From the NCBI RefSeq assembly GCF_030652235.1, contig NZ_JAUSBA010000050.1, positions 1 to 64,000 on the forward strand: DNA of 64,000 nucleotides, given 5' to 3'. Source of the stretch: Cypionkella sp. GTDB taxonomy: Bacteria > Pseudomonadota > Alphaproteobacteria > Rhodobacterales > Rhodobacteraceae. Shown here piece after piece: positions 43,480 through 52,666 of this stretch. A model generated the notes under the pieces. It was given only the letters and a program-made list of their open reading frames with translations, was not told where the DNA came from and ran no database searches. The first letter of the stretch is position 1, and each line of letters opens with the position of its first letter. The position numbers were made by a program, and so were the translations under genes.

Positions 43480-43935
43480 TTACTTGGCAGCGGTCGCTGC
43501 GGTGGCTTTTTTGGTCGCAGCGGTCACTTCGTCGGTGGCTTTTTTGACAACAGCCGAAGCTTCAGCTGAAACGTCTTTGCCAGCAGCCAGCATCAGTTCA
43601 ACAGTTTCCATCTGCACTTTTTTGGCCACTTCAGCGAAAGCAGCCATATTTTCCGAAGCCAATTCAGCAGCAGCCGAAGCGAAATCGGTGATGGATTTGG
43701 TATAATCAGCCGGCTCGGGTTTGGCCTTTGCAGCGCCCGACAGCTTGGCAATGGTCTCTTTTGCCCATTTGGACGAGATTTCGGTCGATTTTTCAGCAGC
43801 TTCCAGAGCCACTTTCGACAGTTTCTCGCCAAACGCAGCTTGGGTTTTGAAAGCGTTCTGGAACGCCGAAGCGTCAACCGGGAACTTAGCCATCATGTCT
43901 TGCATGGTTTTGGTGAAATCATTCGCATTGTTCAT
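43480..43935 (-). CDS. phaP: Phasin PhaP
   Basis: The 151-aa Ala/Lys-rich helical protein (NDFTKTMQDMMAKFPVDASAFQNAFKTQ, then ALEAAEKSTEISSKWAKETIAKLSG) is a phasin that coats PHB granules. The C-terminal tail is an Ala/Thr/Lys repeat typical of phasins. It lies between phaC and phaR on the same strand and has a PhaR-type palindrome 55-75 bp upstream of its start. Confidence 0.9.
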   Translation of the reverse strand: MNNANDFTKTMQDMMAKFPVDASAFQNAFKTQAAFGEKLSKVALEAAEKSTEISSKWAKETIAKLSGAAKAKPEPADYTKSITDFASAAAELASENMAAFAEVAKKVQMETVELMLAAGKDVSAEASAVVKKATDEVTAATKKATAATAAK

Positions 43936-43990
43936 TTTATGCTCCTAATGGTTTGCGGGGGCATCCCCGTTTTCCGATGAGATAAATGTA

Positions 43991-44012
43991 AATGCTGCAG
44001 TGCAGCATTGCA
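43991..44012. promoter_or_regulatory. PhaR operator palindrome upstream of phaP
   Basis: AATGCTGCA-G-TGCAGCATT (43991-44009) is a perfect 19-bp palindrome, followed by GCA, and lies upstream of phaP. A related CTGCAACGCAG (44023-44033) is close by. It fits the TGCA-rich PhaR operator. Confidence 0.65.
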
Positions 44013-44088
44013 AGTGAATTTTCTGCAACGCAGCGGTGACGGTGTCGCAGGTCTTGCACAGGGTGCCGCTAGGGAAACGCAAGCAAAC

Positions 44089-45894
44089 TCAGCCCTTTGG
44101 CAAGTTGGGTTGCAGCGAGACATAAGTGCCAGGGGCGGCGCACAGCACCGGGCGGACCGAATCACCTGGAACGCGGGCGGGAATTTGCGTGCCGGATTGC
44201 GCGGCTAGCCATTCCCCCCAACGCGGCCACCAACTGCCCTGATTGAAGCTGGCGCTGGCCATCCAATCATCCGGCGCGCCCGCCACTGGACCTGCATTGG
44301 TGTAGTGGCCGTATTTGCCCTTTGAGGGTGGGTTGATGATGCCCGCGACATGGCCCGATTGCGAGACGATGAAGGTTTTGTCCTTGGACCCCATCTGCTT
44401 GAAGCCGTTAAAGCTGCCGCGCCAATGGGCGATATGGTCAGTCTCACAGGCGATGGCGCAGACCGGGATCTGGATGTCCTTCAGGCTGACGTTATGGCCG
44501 AAAACCTTATAAGTGCCCTGGGCCAAACCATCATCTTGGCAAAGGCCTCGCAGGTATTCGATCGCCATCTTGCAGGGCAGATTGGTGCCGTCGCCGTTCC
44601 AATACAGCAGATCAAACGCGGGCGGAGCCTCACCCATCATATAGCTTTTGATTGCCGGGCCGTAGATGAGGTCATTGGAACGCAGATAGCTGAAGGTGCG
44701 ACTCATGAAGGTTTTAGACAGCATACCATCGGCAAGGCTTTGGCGCTCTATCCCATCAAGGAAATCATTGTCGAGGAATACGCCGACCTCGCCCGGATCA
44801 GAGAAATCGGTCAGCATGGTGAAGAAGGTCGCGGATTTCACCGAGGTGTCACCTGCACGGTGCAGGTGCGACAGCGTCAGGCTGAGGGTGGTGCCCGCGA
44901 TGCAATAGCCGACCGCGTTGATCTGTTTTTCGTCGGTAATCCGGCGCACCTCGGCCATCGCGGTGAGGTAGCCCTCGCGGATGTATTCATCCATGCCGAC
45001 ATCGGCATAGGACGCATCCGGATTAACCCACGAGACGATGAACAATGTGAAACCCTGATCGACGATCCATTTGATCAGCGAGTTTTCCGGCTTCAGATCC
45101 ATCACGTAGAATTTGTTGATCCACGGCGGGAAAATCAGCAAAGGCGTCTGGAAAACCGTTTTGGTGGTCGGGCTGTACTGGATCAGTTCCAGCATCCGGT
45201 TGCGGAACACCACTGATCCGGGGGTGGTGGCGATGTTTTCGCCCAATACAAACGCCTCACGGTCGGCCAAAGTCACGGCGAGTTCGCCGTTGTTGGCCTC
45301 GATATCAGCGACGAGATTCTCAAGGCCGCGCACCAGACTTTCGCCATCGGTCGCCAAGGCTTTTTCCAAAGCATCCGGGTTGGTGCCCAGAAAATTGGTC
45401 GGCGACAGCATATCCACGATCTGTTTGGTGAAATATTCGACGCGCTTTTTGTCGCCGGGATCAATCGATTCCATATCGCCTACGGCATCGCGCACCGCTT
45501 CGGCATTGAACAAATATTGCTGTTTCAAGTAGTTGAAGGCAGGATGCGTGTCCCACAACGGGTTTGAGAACCGCCGATCCGTCGGGCCCGCATCGACGGG
45601 GGCCCTCAACTCACCGCTCGCCAAGGCAGCTTGGGCCTCGACATAATGCTTCATCGTCTTGCCCCAATAGGCAACCTGATGCTCCAGCACTTTCGCCGGA
45701 TTCTGCATCATTCCGGCCAGATAGGCCGCGGCGGCTTTCAGATACATGTCTTGCCCCGGCCCCTGCACGCCGGGATCGGATGACTTTTTATTTGCCAAAG
45801 CTGCCATCAAACGTGCTGACAATGCTTCAATTTTGGCAAGATTAGCAGTCATCTTCTCTAATTTTGCACCTGCGGCATTGTCTTCGGTTGTCAT
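44089..45894 (-). CDS. phaC: Class I polyhydroxyalkanoate synthase PhaC
   Basis: The 601-aa enzyme polymerises 3-hydroxyacyl-CoA, mainly to PHB, on granules. Catalytic Cys is C331 in the lipase-like box GYCIAG; the FPPWINKFYVMDLKPENS block, the Asp region (ETDHIAHW) and the active His (SGHVAGIINPP) are all present. Length is normal for class I. It diverges from phaZ over a 104-bp gap that carries a PhaR-type box. phaP follows after about 150 bp. Confidence 0.95.
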   Translation of the reverse strand: MTTEDNAAGAKLEKMTANLAKIEALSARLMAALANKKSSDPGVQGPGQDMYLKAAAAYLAGMMQNPAKVLEHQVAYWGKTMKHYVEAQAALASGELRAPVDAGPTDRRFSNPLWDTHPAFNYLKQQYLFNAEAVRDAVGDMESIDPGDKKRVEYFTKQIVDMLSPTNFLGTNPDALEKALATDGESLVRGLENLVADIEANNGELAVTLADREAFVLGENIATTPGSVVFRNRMLELIQYSPTTKTVFQTPLLIFPPWINKFYVMDLKPENSLIKWIVDQGFTLFIVSWVNPDASYADVGMDEYIREGYLTAMAEVRRITDEKQINAVGYCIAGTTLSLTLSHLHRAGDTSVKSATFFTMLTDFSDPGEVGVFLDNDFLDGIERQSLADGMLSKTFMSRTFSYLRSNDLIYGPAIKSYMMGEAPPAFDLLYWNGDGTNLPCKMAIEYLRGLCQDDGLAQGTYKVFGHNVSLKDIQIPVCAIACETDHIAHWRGSFNGFKQMGSKDKTFIVSQSGHVAGIINPPSKGKYGHYTNAGPVAGAPDDWMASASFNQGSWWPRWGEWLAAQSGTQIPARVPGDSVRPVLCAAPGTYVSLQPNLPKG

Positions 45895-45916
45895 GTTAAT
45901 CTTTAGCCCCTATTCT

Positions 45917-45936
45917 TTCTGCTGTGCAGCATAATG
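45917..45936. promoter_or_regulatory. PhaR-type box in the phaC-phaZ divergent promoter
   Basis: TTCTGCTGTGCAGCATAATG contains the same CTG-TGCAGCAT core as the phaP and phaR boxes. It lies about 25 bp before phaC and 63 bp before phaZ, so it could regulate either. Confidence 0.5.
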
Positions 45937-45998
45937 TCGCCCCGCCGCAAGGGCCCGACGACGATTGGGCCGGGGCCCCCTCCCCGTAAGGAATCGTG

Positions 45999-47357
45999 AT
46001 GAAGTATATGGCGACCTACGACCTTATGGAAAGCATTCGTAACACCAATGAGTGGATGGGCGCTACTGCGCGTGCCATGGCATCTTATCCGGCGTTCTCG
46101 ATGACGATGAGCCCGATGTTGAACGTGATGGCGGCTTGGGGAGAGGTGACCGAACGCAGCTTTGGCCGCATGGTGGTCAAGCCAGATTGGGGCATCCGAT
46201 CGATTCCAGGCCCTGACGCGCAAGACCATTTGGTTGATGTGGTGCCGGTGGTGGAGCGCGCTTTTGGTAGCCTGATGCAGTTCAAAGTGCGCAGGCGAGC
46301 ACCCATGGCCCGCAAAGTGATGCTGGTGGCCCCGATGTCGGGACATTATGCCACACTGCTGCGCTCGACCGTGTCCAGCCTGTTGCCGGACGCCGATGTC
46401 TATATCACCGACTGGCACAATGCCCGCGACATACCAGTGTCGGAAGGCAAGTTCGATATCGAAGATTACACGCTGTATCTGGTTGATTTCATGCGCGCGC
46501 TTGGCCCCGATACCCATGTGATCGCGGTGTGCCAGCCAGCACCCTTGACCTTGGCCGCGACGGCTTATTTGGCCGCCGAAGACCCGGATGCGCAGCCGCG
46601 TTCGCTGACTTTGATCGGCGGGCCGATTGATCCCGATGCGGCGGCAACCGATGTCACCGACTTTGGCCGCCGAATCACCATGGGCCAGTTGGAGCAGATC
46701 GCCATCCAGCGTGTGGGCTTCAAATACAAAGGTGTCGGCCGTTTGGTCTATCCGGGTTTGCTGCAACTGCAAAGTTTCATGTCGATGAACGCCGAGCGCC
46801 ATAAGAAAGCGTTCAGCGACCAGATCATGCGGGTGGCGCAGGGCGATGCCTCGGATCACGACGCGCATAACCGCTTTTATGATGAATATCTGGCGGTGAT
46901 GGATATGACCGCCGAATTCTACCTTTCCACCGTCGAGCGGATCTTCAAGAATCGTGAGATCGCGAAAAATGAATTCATCGTCGCGGGCAAAAAGGTCGAT
47001 ATCGGGGCGATCACTCGCGTTGCGGTCATGACGGTAGAGGGCGAGAATGATGACATTTCCGCCCCTGGCCAATGCGTCGCCGCGCTGGATATGCTGACCG
47101 GTCTGCCTGACAGCAAAAAGGCGCAACACCTTGAACCCGGCGCGGGCCATTACGGCATCTTCGCGGGCAAAAGCTGGCGGTTGAATATTCGGCCGTTGGT
47201 GTTGTCGTTCATTGACGCCAATTCGGGCGCAGCGCCTGTTGTTCAAGCGCCTGTTTCCGAAACATCCGTCGCCGCAGCATCGGCTGCCGAAGCACCTGTC
47301 ACCTCAGCCCCGGCTGCGAATGTCACCCGACTGGCTTCGGCAAAGTCCAAGCACTAA
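45999..47357 (+). CDS. phaZ: Intracellular polyhydroxyalkanoate depolymerase PhaZ
   Basis: The 452-aa protein breaks down stored PHB. It belongs to the intracellular depolymerases that use a Cys nucleophile; the corresponding segment here is HVIAVCQPAPLTLAA (about residues 168-182). The family blocks VMLVAPMSGHYATLLRSTV and DWHNARDIPVSEGKFD are present. The last 50 residues form an Ala/Pro/Val-rich tail beyond the hydrolase domain, probably disordered. ATG at 45999 follows an AAGGA site; a GTG one codon earlier is possible. Confidence 0.9.
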   Translation: MKYMATYDLMESIRNTNEWMGATARAMASYPAFSMTMSPMLNVMAAWGEVTERSFGRMVVKPDWGIRSIPGPDAQDHLVDVVPVVERAFGSLMQFKVRRRAPMARKVMLVAPMSGHYATLLRSTVSSLLPDADVYITDWHNARDIPVSEGKFDIEDYTLYLVDFMRALGPDTHVIAVCQPAPLTLAATAYLAAEDPDAQPRSLTLIGGPIDPDAAATDVTDFGRRITMGQLEQIAIQRVGFKYKGVGRLVYPGLLQLQSFMSMNAERHKKAFSDQIMRVAQGDASDHDAHNRFYDEYLAVMDMTAEFYLSTVERIFKNREIAKNEFIVAGKKVDIGAITRVAVMTVEGENDDISAPGQCVAALDMLTGLPDSKKAQHLEPGAGHYGIFAGKSWRLNIRPLVLSFIDANSGAAPVVQAPVSETSVAAASAAEAPVTSAPAANVTRLASAKSKH

Positions 47358-47374
47358 CCACTTGTTATTGCAAC

Positions 47375-47406
47375 AAAGGCCCGAGGGGAAACCTTCGGGC
47401 CTTTTT
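47375..47406. terminator. Bidirectional terminator between phaZ and the hydrolase gene
   Basis: AAAGGCCCGAGG and CCTTCGGGCCTTT form a stem with A and T runs on the two sides. It sits between convergent genes and can serve both. Confidence 0.85.
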
Positions 47407-47407
47407 C

Positions 47408-48124
47408 CTATCGCAGCATCATCGGACCGGCGAAAAATCCCTCGATCGCCTTGGACACCACCTCAGGCTGCTCCAAGCTCGCCAGATGCCCGGCGGCCTC
47501 GATCACCAAAAGCTTGCCATAGGGCATCAGATTGGCGGTGAATTCCTGCCTGCGCATCGGCACCAATGTATCGGCCTCTCCCGCGATCACCAGCACCGGC
47601 AGCTTCACGCGGCGCATGGTTTTCTGCTGATCGGGCCTACGTTGCAGGGCGCGCGATTGACGCAGGAACACGCCCTCCCCCAGACCCAGCGCCATATCCT
47701 GCACCAAAGCCATGATCTCGTCGCGCCAATCTGCCTCGACAATGGCCGACAACGGAATTTCCTGCCGCATCGCTTCAGCCAAGCGGCCCGATTTCGCGGC
47801 AACAATCCGGGCTTCGCGGGCAGCGGCGGCTTGCGGCGGCTCTGACAACGGATCGGTTGCCATCAGCACCACACGGGTGACGCGCTCAGGGAGACGCCGG
47901 ATCAGATCCAGCGCAATATCGCCGCCCAAGCCATGGCCCAGCAGCGCGAATTTCTCGGGAAGACCGGGCAGCATGGCCTCTGACATCTGCTCCACCGTCT
48001 CGCCCTTGGTCGGCAGCACCACCTGCATCGCCCGCGCCGCCCCTAAGCGCACCATCTGCGGCAAAAACAGCCGCGCATCGGCCATCAGGCCGGGGATCAA
48101 CACAAGGGGTTCGGGGTGCGGCAT
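47408..48124 (-). CDS. Alpha/beta hydrolase
   Basis: The 238-aa protein has an alpha/beta-hydrolase fold with LVLIPGLMADARLF at the start, the nucleophile elbow GHGLGG (where the usual Ser is Gly: LLGHGLGGDIA), a likely acid in GEADTLVP and His in EAAGHLASLE. The replacement of Ser by Gly in the G-x-S-x-G elbow suggests loss of standard esterase activity or a different function. It overlaps the upstream hydrolase gene by 1 base (TGATG). The substrate is unknown. Confidence 0.7.
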   Translation of the reverse strand: MPHPEPLVLIPGLMADARLFLPQMVRLGAARAMQVVLPTKGETVEQMSEAMLPGLPEKFALLGHGLGGDIALDLIRRLPERVTRVVLMATDPLSEPPQAAAAREARIVAAKSGRLAEAMRQEIPLSAIVEADWRDEIMALVQDMALGLGEGVFLRQSRALQRRPDQQKTMRRVKLPVLVIAGEADTLVPMRRQEFTANLMPYGKLLVIEAAGHLASLEQPEVVSKAIEGFFAGPMMLR

Positions 48125-48879
48125 CAGTTTGTAGCTTTCAGCACATCGGCAATCGCGTCTGTGATCAACGACAGGCAAGCGGGGGTAGAAAAGCGGTGGT
48201 CTGCGCCTTTCACCAGTGTCAGGCGGATATCGCCTCCCGTGGCATGATCCAGCAGGCGCAGCGCAACCGAGGGCGGCACGTCAATGTCATCGGTGCCTTG
48301 CAGCAGGCGGGTGGGGAAATTCAGCGTCAAAGCCGTGCGCAGAACCAGCCGATTGCGACCCTCGTTGATCAGGCGGCGGGTGATTACATAAGGCGCGTCA
48401 GAGTATTCTGACGGCAGCGCGATCTGACCTTTATTCATGATTTCAGCGCGTTGGGCATCGGTAAAATCAGCCCACATGGAATCTTCGGTGAAATCTGGCG
48501 CGGCCGCGATGCCGACAAGCCCTGCAATCCGTGCCGGAATCGCCAGTGCCACCAACAGCGAAATCCACCCCCCCATGGAGGACCCAACCAGCACAAGCGG
48601 CCCCGAAGTCACCGCCCCAATCACAGCAAGCGCATCCTCAAGCCAATCGCCTATCGCGCCATCAAGGAAATCACCCGATGACACCCCATGCCCTGAATAA
48701 TCCAACCGCAGGAAAGCCCGCCCCGTAGCCTCGGCCCAATCCTGCAAATACACCGCCTTGGTCCCGGTCATATCCGACTTGAAGCCGCCCAGAAACACCA
48801 CGCAAGGCCCCTGCCCTTTGGTGAAATGATAGGCAATCCGGCGGCCCTGAGGCGTCGTCAACTGATGCGGTTCGGTCAT
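48124..48879 (-). CDS. Alpha/beta hydrolase, ABHD10-like
   Basis: The 251-aa protein shows VVFLGGFKSDMTGTKAVYL at the start, LDYSGHGVSSGDF, the nucleophile elbow GSSMGGW, an acid in GTDDIDVP and His in KGADHRFS. The set resembles the ABHD10/palmitoyl-thioesterase-like group common in alphaproteobacteria. It is coupled to the downstream hydrolase by TGATG. It diverges from thrS with a 125-bp gap. Confidence 0.8.
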   Translation of the reverse strand: MTEPHQLTTPQGRRIAYHFTKGQGPCVVFLGGFKSDMTGTKAVYLQDWAEATGRAFLRLDYSGHGVSSGDFLDGAIGDWLEDALAVIGAVTSGPLVLVGSSMGGWISLLVALAIPARIAGLVGIAAAPDFTEDSMWADFTDAQRAEIMNKGQIALPSEYSDAPYVITRRLINEGRNRLVLRTALTLNFPTRLLQGTDDIDVPPSVALRLLDHATGGDIRLTLVKGADHRFSTPACLSLITDAIADVLKATN

Positions 48880-49004
48880 GCTGCCTCACTTTTTCTTCAC
48901 CTTAGCCGCCTGCGGTTGACAAGGCCACGGGCGATAGGCAAAACCCCGCTCACATAACCCGCAACCGGGCGTTTCGTAGGCGCCAAAACGACGAGGAGGA
49001 CGAT

Positions 49005-50951
49005 ATGTCCCAGATTTCGCTTACATTCCCTGATGGCAACAAGCGCGATTACGCCGCTGGCGTGACGGGTGCCGAGGTGGCCGCGTCAATCTCGACCAGC
49101 TTGGCAAAAAAGGCGATCTCCGCCACGATCAACGGCGCGCATTCCGATCTGCAATGGCCGATCCACAGCGATTCGAGCATCGCTATCCACACGCTTTCCG
49201 ATGACGTGCAGGCGCTGGAGCTGATCCGCCACGACGCCGCCCATATCATGGCGCGCGCGGTTCAGGAAATCTGGCCGGATGTGAAAGTCACCATCGGCCC
49301 GGTCCGTGATTACGGCTGGTTCTATGATTTCGACCGCGCCGAGCCGTTCACGCCGGAAGACCTTGGCCAGATTGAGGCCAAGATGAAGCAAATCATCAAC
49401 GCCCGCGATCCGGTGAAAACCGAAGTCTGGGACCGCGCCCGCGCAATCAAATTCTACGAGGACAAGAACGAGCCGTTCAAGGTCGAGCTGATCAACCGCA
49501 TTCCGCCCGGCGAAGATCTGCGGATGTATTGGCACGGGCCTTGGCAGGACTTCTGCCGTGGCCCGCATTTCGCACACACCGGCCAAGTCCCCGCCGACGC
49601 CTTCAAGCTGACGCATGTGGCCGGGGCCTATTGGCTCGGCGATGCCAGTCGCCCCATGCTGCAACGCATCTATGGGCTTGCGTTCAAGAACCGCGACGAA
49701 CTGAAAGCCCACATGACGATGCTGGAGGAGGCCGCCAAACGCGACCACCGCAAGCTGGGCCGCGAGATGGACCTGTTCCACATCCAAGATGAAGCCCCCG
49801 GCATGGTGTTCTGGCACCCGCATGGCTGGACGATTTACCGTCAGTTGGAAGACTACATGCGCGGCCGTCAAAAGGCAGCGGGCTACAAAGAAATCAAGAC
49901 GCCACAAGTGGTTGACCGCGTGCTGTGGGAGAAATCCGGCCATTGGGAAGCCTACCGCGAGAACATGTTCATCGTCGAGGTTGACGAGGATGGCGCGAAG
50001 GAAAAGCGCATCAACGCGCTGAAACCGATGAACTGCCCGTGCCATGTGCAGATCTTCAACCAAGGTTTGAAATCCTACCGCGACCTTCCCTTGCGCTTGG
50101 CGGAGTTCGGATCGTGCCATCGTTACGAATCTTCCGGCTCGATGCACGGCCTGATGCGGGTGCGTGGCTTTACCCAAGACGATGCGCATATCTTCTGCAC
50201 CGAAGATCAGATCGGCAGCGAGTGCGAGGCCTTCATCAAACTGCTGGCATCGGTCTATAAAGACCTTGGCTTTGACGGCTTTGAGATCAAATTTTCCACC
50301 CGCCCGGATGTCCGCATCGGCTCGGATGAGACATGGGATAAGGTCGAGAGCATGTTAGAGGCCGCGATCAAGGCTACAGGCGTGGCCTATGAGGTCGATC
50401 CCGGTGAAGGCGCGTTTTACGGCCCGAAGCTTGACTTCAAACTGACCGACGCGATTGGTCGCAAATGGCAATGCGGCACCTTCCAGGTTGACCCCAACCT
50501 GCCAGTGCGGCTGGACGCGGAATATGTTGGCGAAGATGGCGCAAAGCACCGCCCCTATATGCTGCACCGCGCGATTTTAGGGTCTTTCGAGCGGTTTATC
50601 GGCATCCTGATCGAAAACTACGCCGGAAAACTGCCGTTCTGGCTGGCACCGCGTCAGGTCGTGGTGGCCGCGATCGTCTCAGATGCCGACCCGTTCGTGC
50701 ATGAAATCACCAATGCGCTGATCAAGGCTGGCGTCCGGGCAGAGGCTGACACCCGCAATGAGAAGATCAACTACAAGGTGCGCGAACATTCGGTTGGCAA
50801 GGTTCCGGTAATCCTCGCTGTGGGGATGAAAGAGGTCGAGGACCGCACGGTTTCAGTGCGGCGTCTTGGTGACAACCGCACCGAGACGATCAGCTTGGAT
50901 CAGGCTTTGGCCGAGTTTGGCTTTGCCGCCCTGCCGCCCTCGGGGCACTAA
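49005..50951 (+). CDS. thrS: Threonyl-tRNA synthetase
   Basis: The 648-aa class II synthetase charges tRNA-Thr. Domains in order: TGS (residues 1-60), editing domain (about 65-225; [16 protein letters not shown]), catalytic core (about 245-540; [46 protein letters not shown]) and anticodon-binding domain (about 545-640). Length is normal. ATG at 49005 follows a GAGGAGGA site. No T-box is seen, as expected for this phylum. Confidence 0.96.
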   Translation: MSQISLTFPDGNKRDYAAGVTGAEVAASISTSLAKKAISATINGAHSDLQWPIHSDSSIAIHTLSDDVQALELIRHDAAHIMARAVQEIWPDVKVTIGPVRDYGWFYDFDRAEPFTPEDLGQIEAKMKQIINARDPVKTEVWDRARAIKFYEDKNEPFKVELINRIPPGEDLRMYWHGPWQDFCRGPHFAHTGQVPADAFKLTHVAGAYWLGDASRPMLQRIYGLAFKNRDELKAHMTMLEEAAKRDHRKLGREMDLFHIQDEAPGMVFWHPHGWTIYRQLEDYMRGRQKAAGYKEIKTPQVVDRVLWEKSGHWEAYRENMFIVEVDEDGAKEKRINALKPMNCPCHVQIFNQGLKSYRDLPLRLAEFGSCHRYESSGSMHGLMRVRGFTQDDAHIFCTEDQIGSECEAFIKLLASVYKDLGFDGFEIKFSTRPDVRIGSDETWDKVESMLEAAIKATGVAYEVDPGEGAFYGPKLDFKLTDAIGRKWQCGTFQVDPNLPVRLDAEYVGEDGAKHRPYMLHRAILGSFERFIGILIENYAGKLPFWLAPRQVVVAAIVSDADPFVHEITNALIKAGVRAEADTRNEKINYKVREHSVGKVPVILAVGMKEVEDRTVSVRRLGDNRTETISLDQALAEFGFAALPPSGH

Positions 50952-50982
50952 AACTCTGGCCAATTTCACATTGGTCTGAACA

Positions 50983-51046
50983 CTCCCGCCGGAGGCATCC
51001 AGATCTGCCTCAGAAGCCTCCGGTGGGAGTATTTTAGAAAGAGCAA
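50983..51046. repeat. GCCTCCGGCGGGAGTATTT inverted-repeat element, copy 3
   Basis: CTCCCGCCGGAGGC (50983-50996) pairs with GCCTCCGGTGGGAG (51016-51029), followed by TATTTTAGAAAGAGCAAATC. The last part AGAGCAAATC is shared with copy 1. It is placed just after the thrS stop. Its left flank TTCACATTGG matches, in inverted orientation, the flank of the half copy at 61522. Confidence 0.7.
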
Positions 51047-51105
51047 ATCCAAGACGCGGCAGCTCCGCCGAGCGGTGGCTCGATCCCGCCCGAGGTGGCC
51101 CCTGT

Positions 51106-51501
51106 TTAATGGGCATCCGGTTGCCGTGCGGCCAGTGCGAACACGCCGCCAAGGCCGCACATCGCAATCGGGAACATCGTGAAGACGTTGAATCCGAAGG
51201 CGACATAGATGCCCACCGCAGCCGCCAGCATGAGAACGCCTGCCGGAATATTCTGCGACCGCGCCATCGCAGCACCCGCAATCGCAAGGATAGGCGCCAG
51301 AAAGCTTGCCATTTTGATCACCATCGGATGATCGACTTGCTTGCCAATATCGCCAATGGCGCCGTGGCTCGCGACAAACTCGGTGTAGCCATAGCCGAAA
51401 AACCCAACAATCATGGCCAAAACGCCGCCAATCAGGCCTAAAGTCAGTGCTGCGTTTCTCACCCGAATCTCCGTGCTTGATTTTCGCCTAAGGTTTGGCA
51501 T
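51106..51501 (-). CDS. Small multi-pass membrane protein, hypothetical
   Basis: The 131-aa protein has about four hydrophobic segments (about residues 18-38, 60-75, 80-97 and 102-122). I do not recognise a family. The start at 51501 (MPNLRRKSSTEIRVRNAAL) puts a basic tail in front of the first membrane segment. It is divergent from the cold-shock gene and convergent with thrS. Confidence 0.6.
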   Translation of the reverse strand: MPNLRRKSSTEIRVRNAALTLGLIGGVLAMIVGFFGYGYTEFVASHGAIGDIGKQVDHPMVIKMASFLAPILAIAGAAMARSQNIPAGVLMLAAAVGIYVAFGFNVFTMFPIAMCGLGGVFALAARQPDAH

Positions 51502-51610
51502 GATTTCATCAGTGACGACAGACTTTCTGAACGCCTGCTTGGCCCGAAAGACCTGGATTGCACGGCCCGGGGTAATATCGCCTCGGGGGGGTTGAGATAG
51601 GAGAGACGGC

Positions 51611-51817
51611 ATGCCAACCGGCACCGTAAAATGGTTCAACAGCACGAAGGGCTACGGCTTTATTGCGCCCGATGATGGCGGGAAGGATATCTTCGTTCAC
51701 ATCTCGGCAGTCGAGCGCGCCGGATTGAAAAGCCTGAACGACAACCAGAAAATCGGCTTCGAGCTGCAATCTGGTCGTGATGGCAAGGAATCCGCAGGAG
51801 ATCTGCGCTTGCTATAA
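51611..51817 (+). CDS. Cold-shock protein (CspA family)
   Basis: The 68-aa protein is a single cold-shock domain with RNP1 KGYGFIAP and RNP2 DIFVHIS intact. It binds single-stranded RNA/DNA and acts as an RNA chaperone. It is transcribed alone, has a GGAGAG-type site and is followed by a clear terminator. The Lys/Gly-poor C terminus (DLRLL) is shorter than in some paralogues. Confidence 0.92.
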   Translation: MPTGTVKWFNSTKGYGFIAPDDGGKDIFVHISAVERAGLKSLNDNQKIGFELQSGRDGKESAGDLRLL

Positions 51818-51827
51818 GGTCTGAAAG

Positions 51828-51850
51828 CGGCCCTTTCGGGGGCCGTTTTC
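51828..51850 (+). terminator. Terminator after the cold-shock gene
   Basis: CGGCCC-TTTCGG-GGGCCG is followed by TTTTC, 10 bp after the stop. It lies at the 3' end of the convergent ArsC-like gene too. Confidence 0.8.
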
Positions 51851-51851
51851 C

Positions 51852-52175
51852 TTACAGCAGGGCCGCTTGCACCGCATCATCCCAGCCGAGGTAGAACTTG
51901 CCATCGGCGTCAATCACTGGTCGTTTCATCACTGCGGGTTGGGCTGCGATTTGTGCCTCGGGGTCAGAGACTTTCAGGAAATCGTTTAAACCGCGATAGG
52001 TGGTGGATTGCTTGTTCACCGCGCGATCACCAAATTCGATCACGATCTTGTCGATCTCGGCCTCGGAAAGCGGCTGCGCCCGGATGTCGCGGAAGGTGAC
52101 GTCGCGACCTGCGGTCTTAAGCGCTTTCAGGGCTTTCTTGCAAGTGTCGCAGGTGGAAATGCCGTAAAGGATCAT
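51852..52175 (-). CDS. ArsC/Spx-like thioredoxin-fold protein
   Basis: The 107-aa protein starts MILYGISTCDTCKKALKAL with a CxxC motif (C9, C12) and has the ArsC-family pattern NKQSTTYRGL and MKRPVIDADG. It resembles the YffB/Spx group rather than true arsenate reductases; no arsenic genes are nearby. The role is unknown but probably thiol-related. The start at 52175 overlaps the stop of the DUF2177 gene by 4 bases, showing an operon. Confidence 0.82.
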   Translation of the reverse strand: MILYGISTCDTCKKALKALKTAGRDVTFRDIRAQPLSEAEIDKIVIEFGDRAVNKQSTTYRGLNDFLKVSDPEAQIAAQPAVMKRPVIDADGKFYLGWDDAVQAALL

Positions 52176-52576
52176 TGCAGGCCTTTGAATATCAGCTTGG
52201 TGAGATACACGCCGCCCCAAGCTGAGAACGCCGTTAGGAAGGTGCCCCAGATCAGGTCGGTGGCGACCATCTCGGGGCTCCACGCCTTCATAATCGCGTA
52301 GCTGGTGAATTCATAGGTGCCGTAGGCCATTGCGCCCACGATCGCGGCAGGCAGGAACACCGGAGTGTCGGATTTCAGACCAGGGATTGAGATCAGGTAT
52401 AAGAGGCCCGCGACATAGGCGGCGTAGAAAGCGGCGGCGGGAAGGTAGCGGATCTCGGTTAGCAGTTGGTCACCCAGATTGCGGCGAAACAGCGGCTGCA
52501 TGTGGAGGGTCAGCATCACCGCGTCGAGGATCAGGAAGATCAGCGCGGTCAGGATGTAGAGGGTGATGATTTGCAT
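52172..52576 (-). CDS. DUF2177-family membrane protein
   Basis: The 134-aa protein has four predicted membrane segments (about residues 5-25, 46-65, 75-92 and 108-128) and the DUF2177 pattern FLILDAVMLTLHMQPLFRRNLGDQL and AYGTYEFTSYAIMKAW. The function is unknown. Start 52576 follows a GGAG site. It overlaps the ArsC-like gene by 4 bases. Confidence 0.82.
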   Translation of the reverse strand: MQIITLYILTALIFLILDAVMLTLHMQPLFRRNLGDQLLTEIRYLPAAAFYAAYVAGLLYLISIPGLKSDTPVFLPAAIVGAMAYGTYEFTSYAIMKAWSPEMVATDLIWGTFLTAFSAWGGVYLTKLIFKGLQ

Positions 52577-52635
52577 GGGGCTCTCCTTTAGTGAATAATT
52601 AGAGTGCGGCATGAATTTGGGAAGGGGTCGCGGAT

Positions 52636-52660
52636 GGTCCCAACTCGGGACCTTTTATTT
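52636..52660 (+). terminator. Orphan GGTCCC...GGGACC terminator
   Basis: GGTCCCAACTCGGGACC followed by TTTTATTT is a good plus-strand terminator, but the nearest plus-strand gene ends about 800 bp upstream at 51817 with its own terminator. The hairpin is identical to that after phnA. It may insulate the ynj genes or be a leftover of a lost gene. Confidence 0.65.
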
Positions 52661-52666
52661 GTCTTT

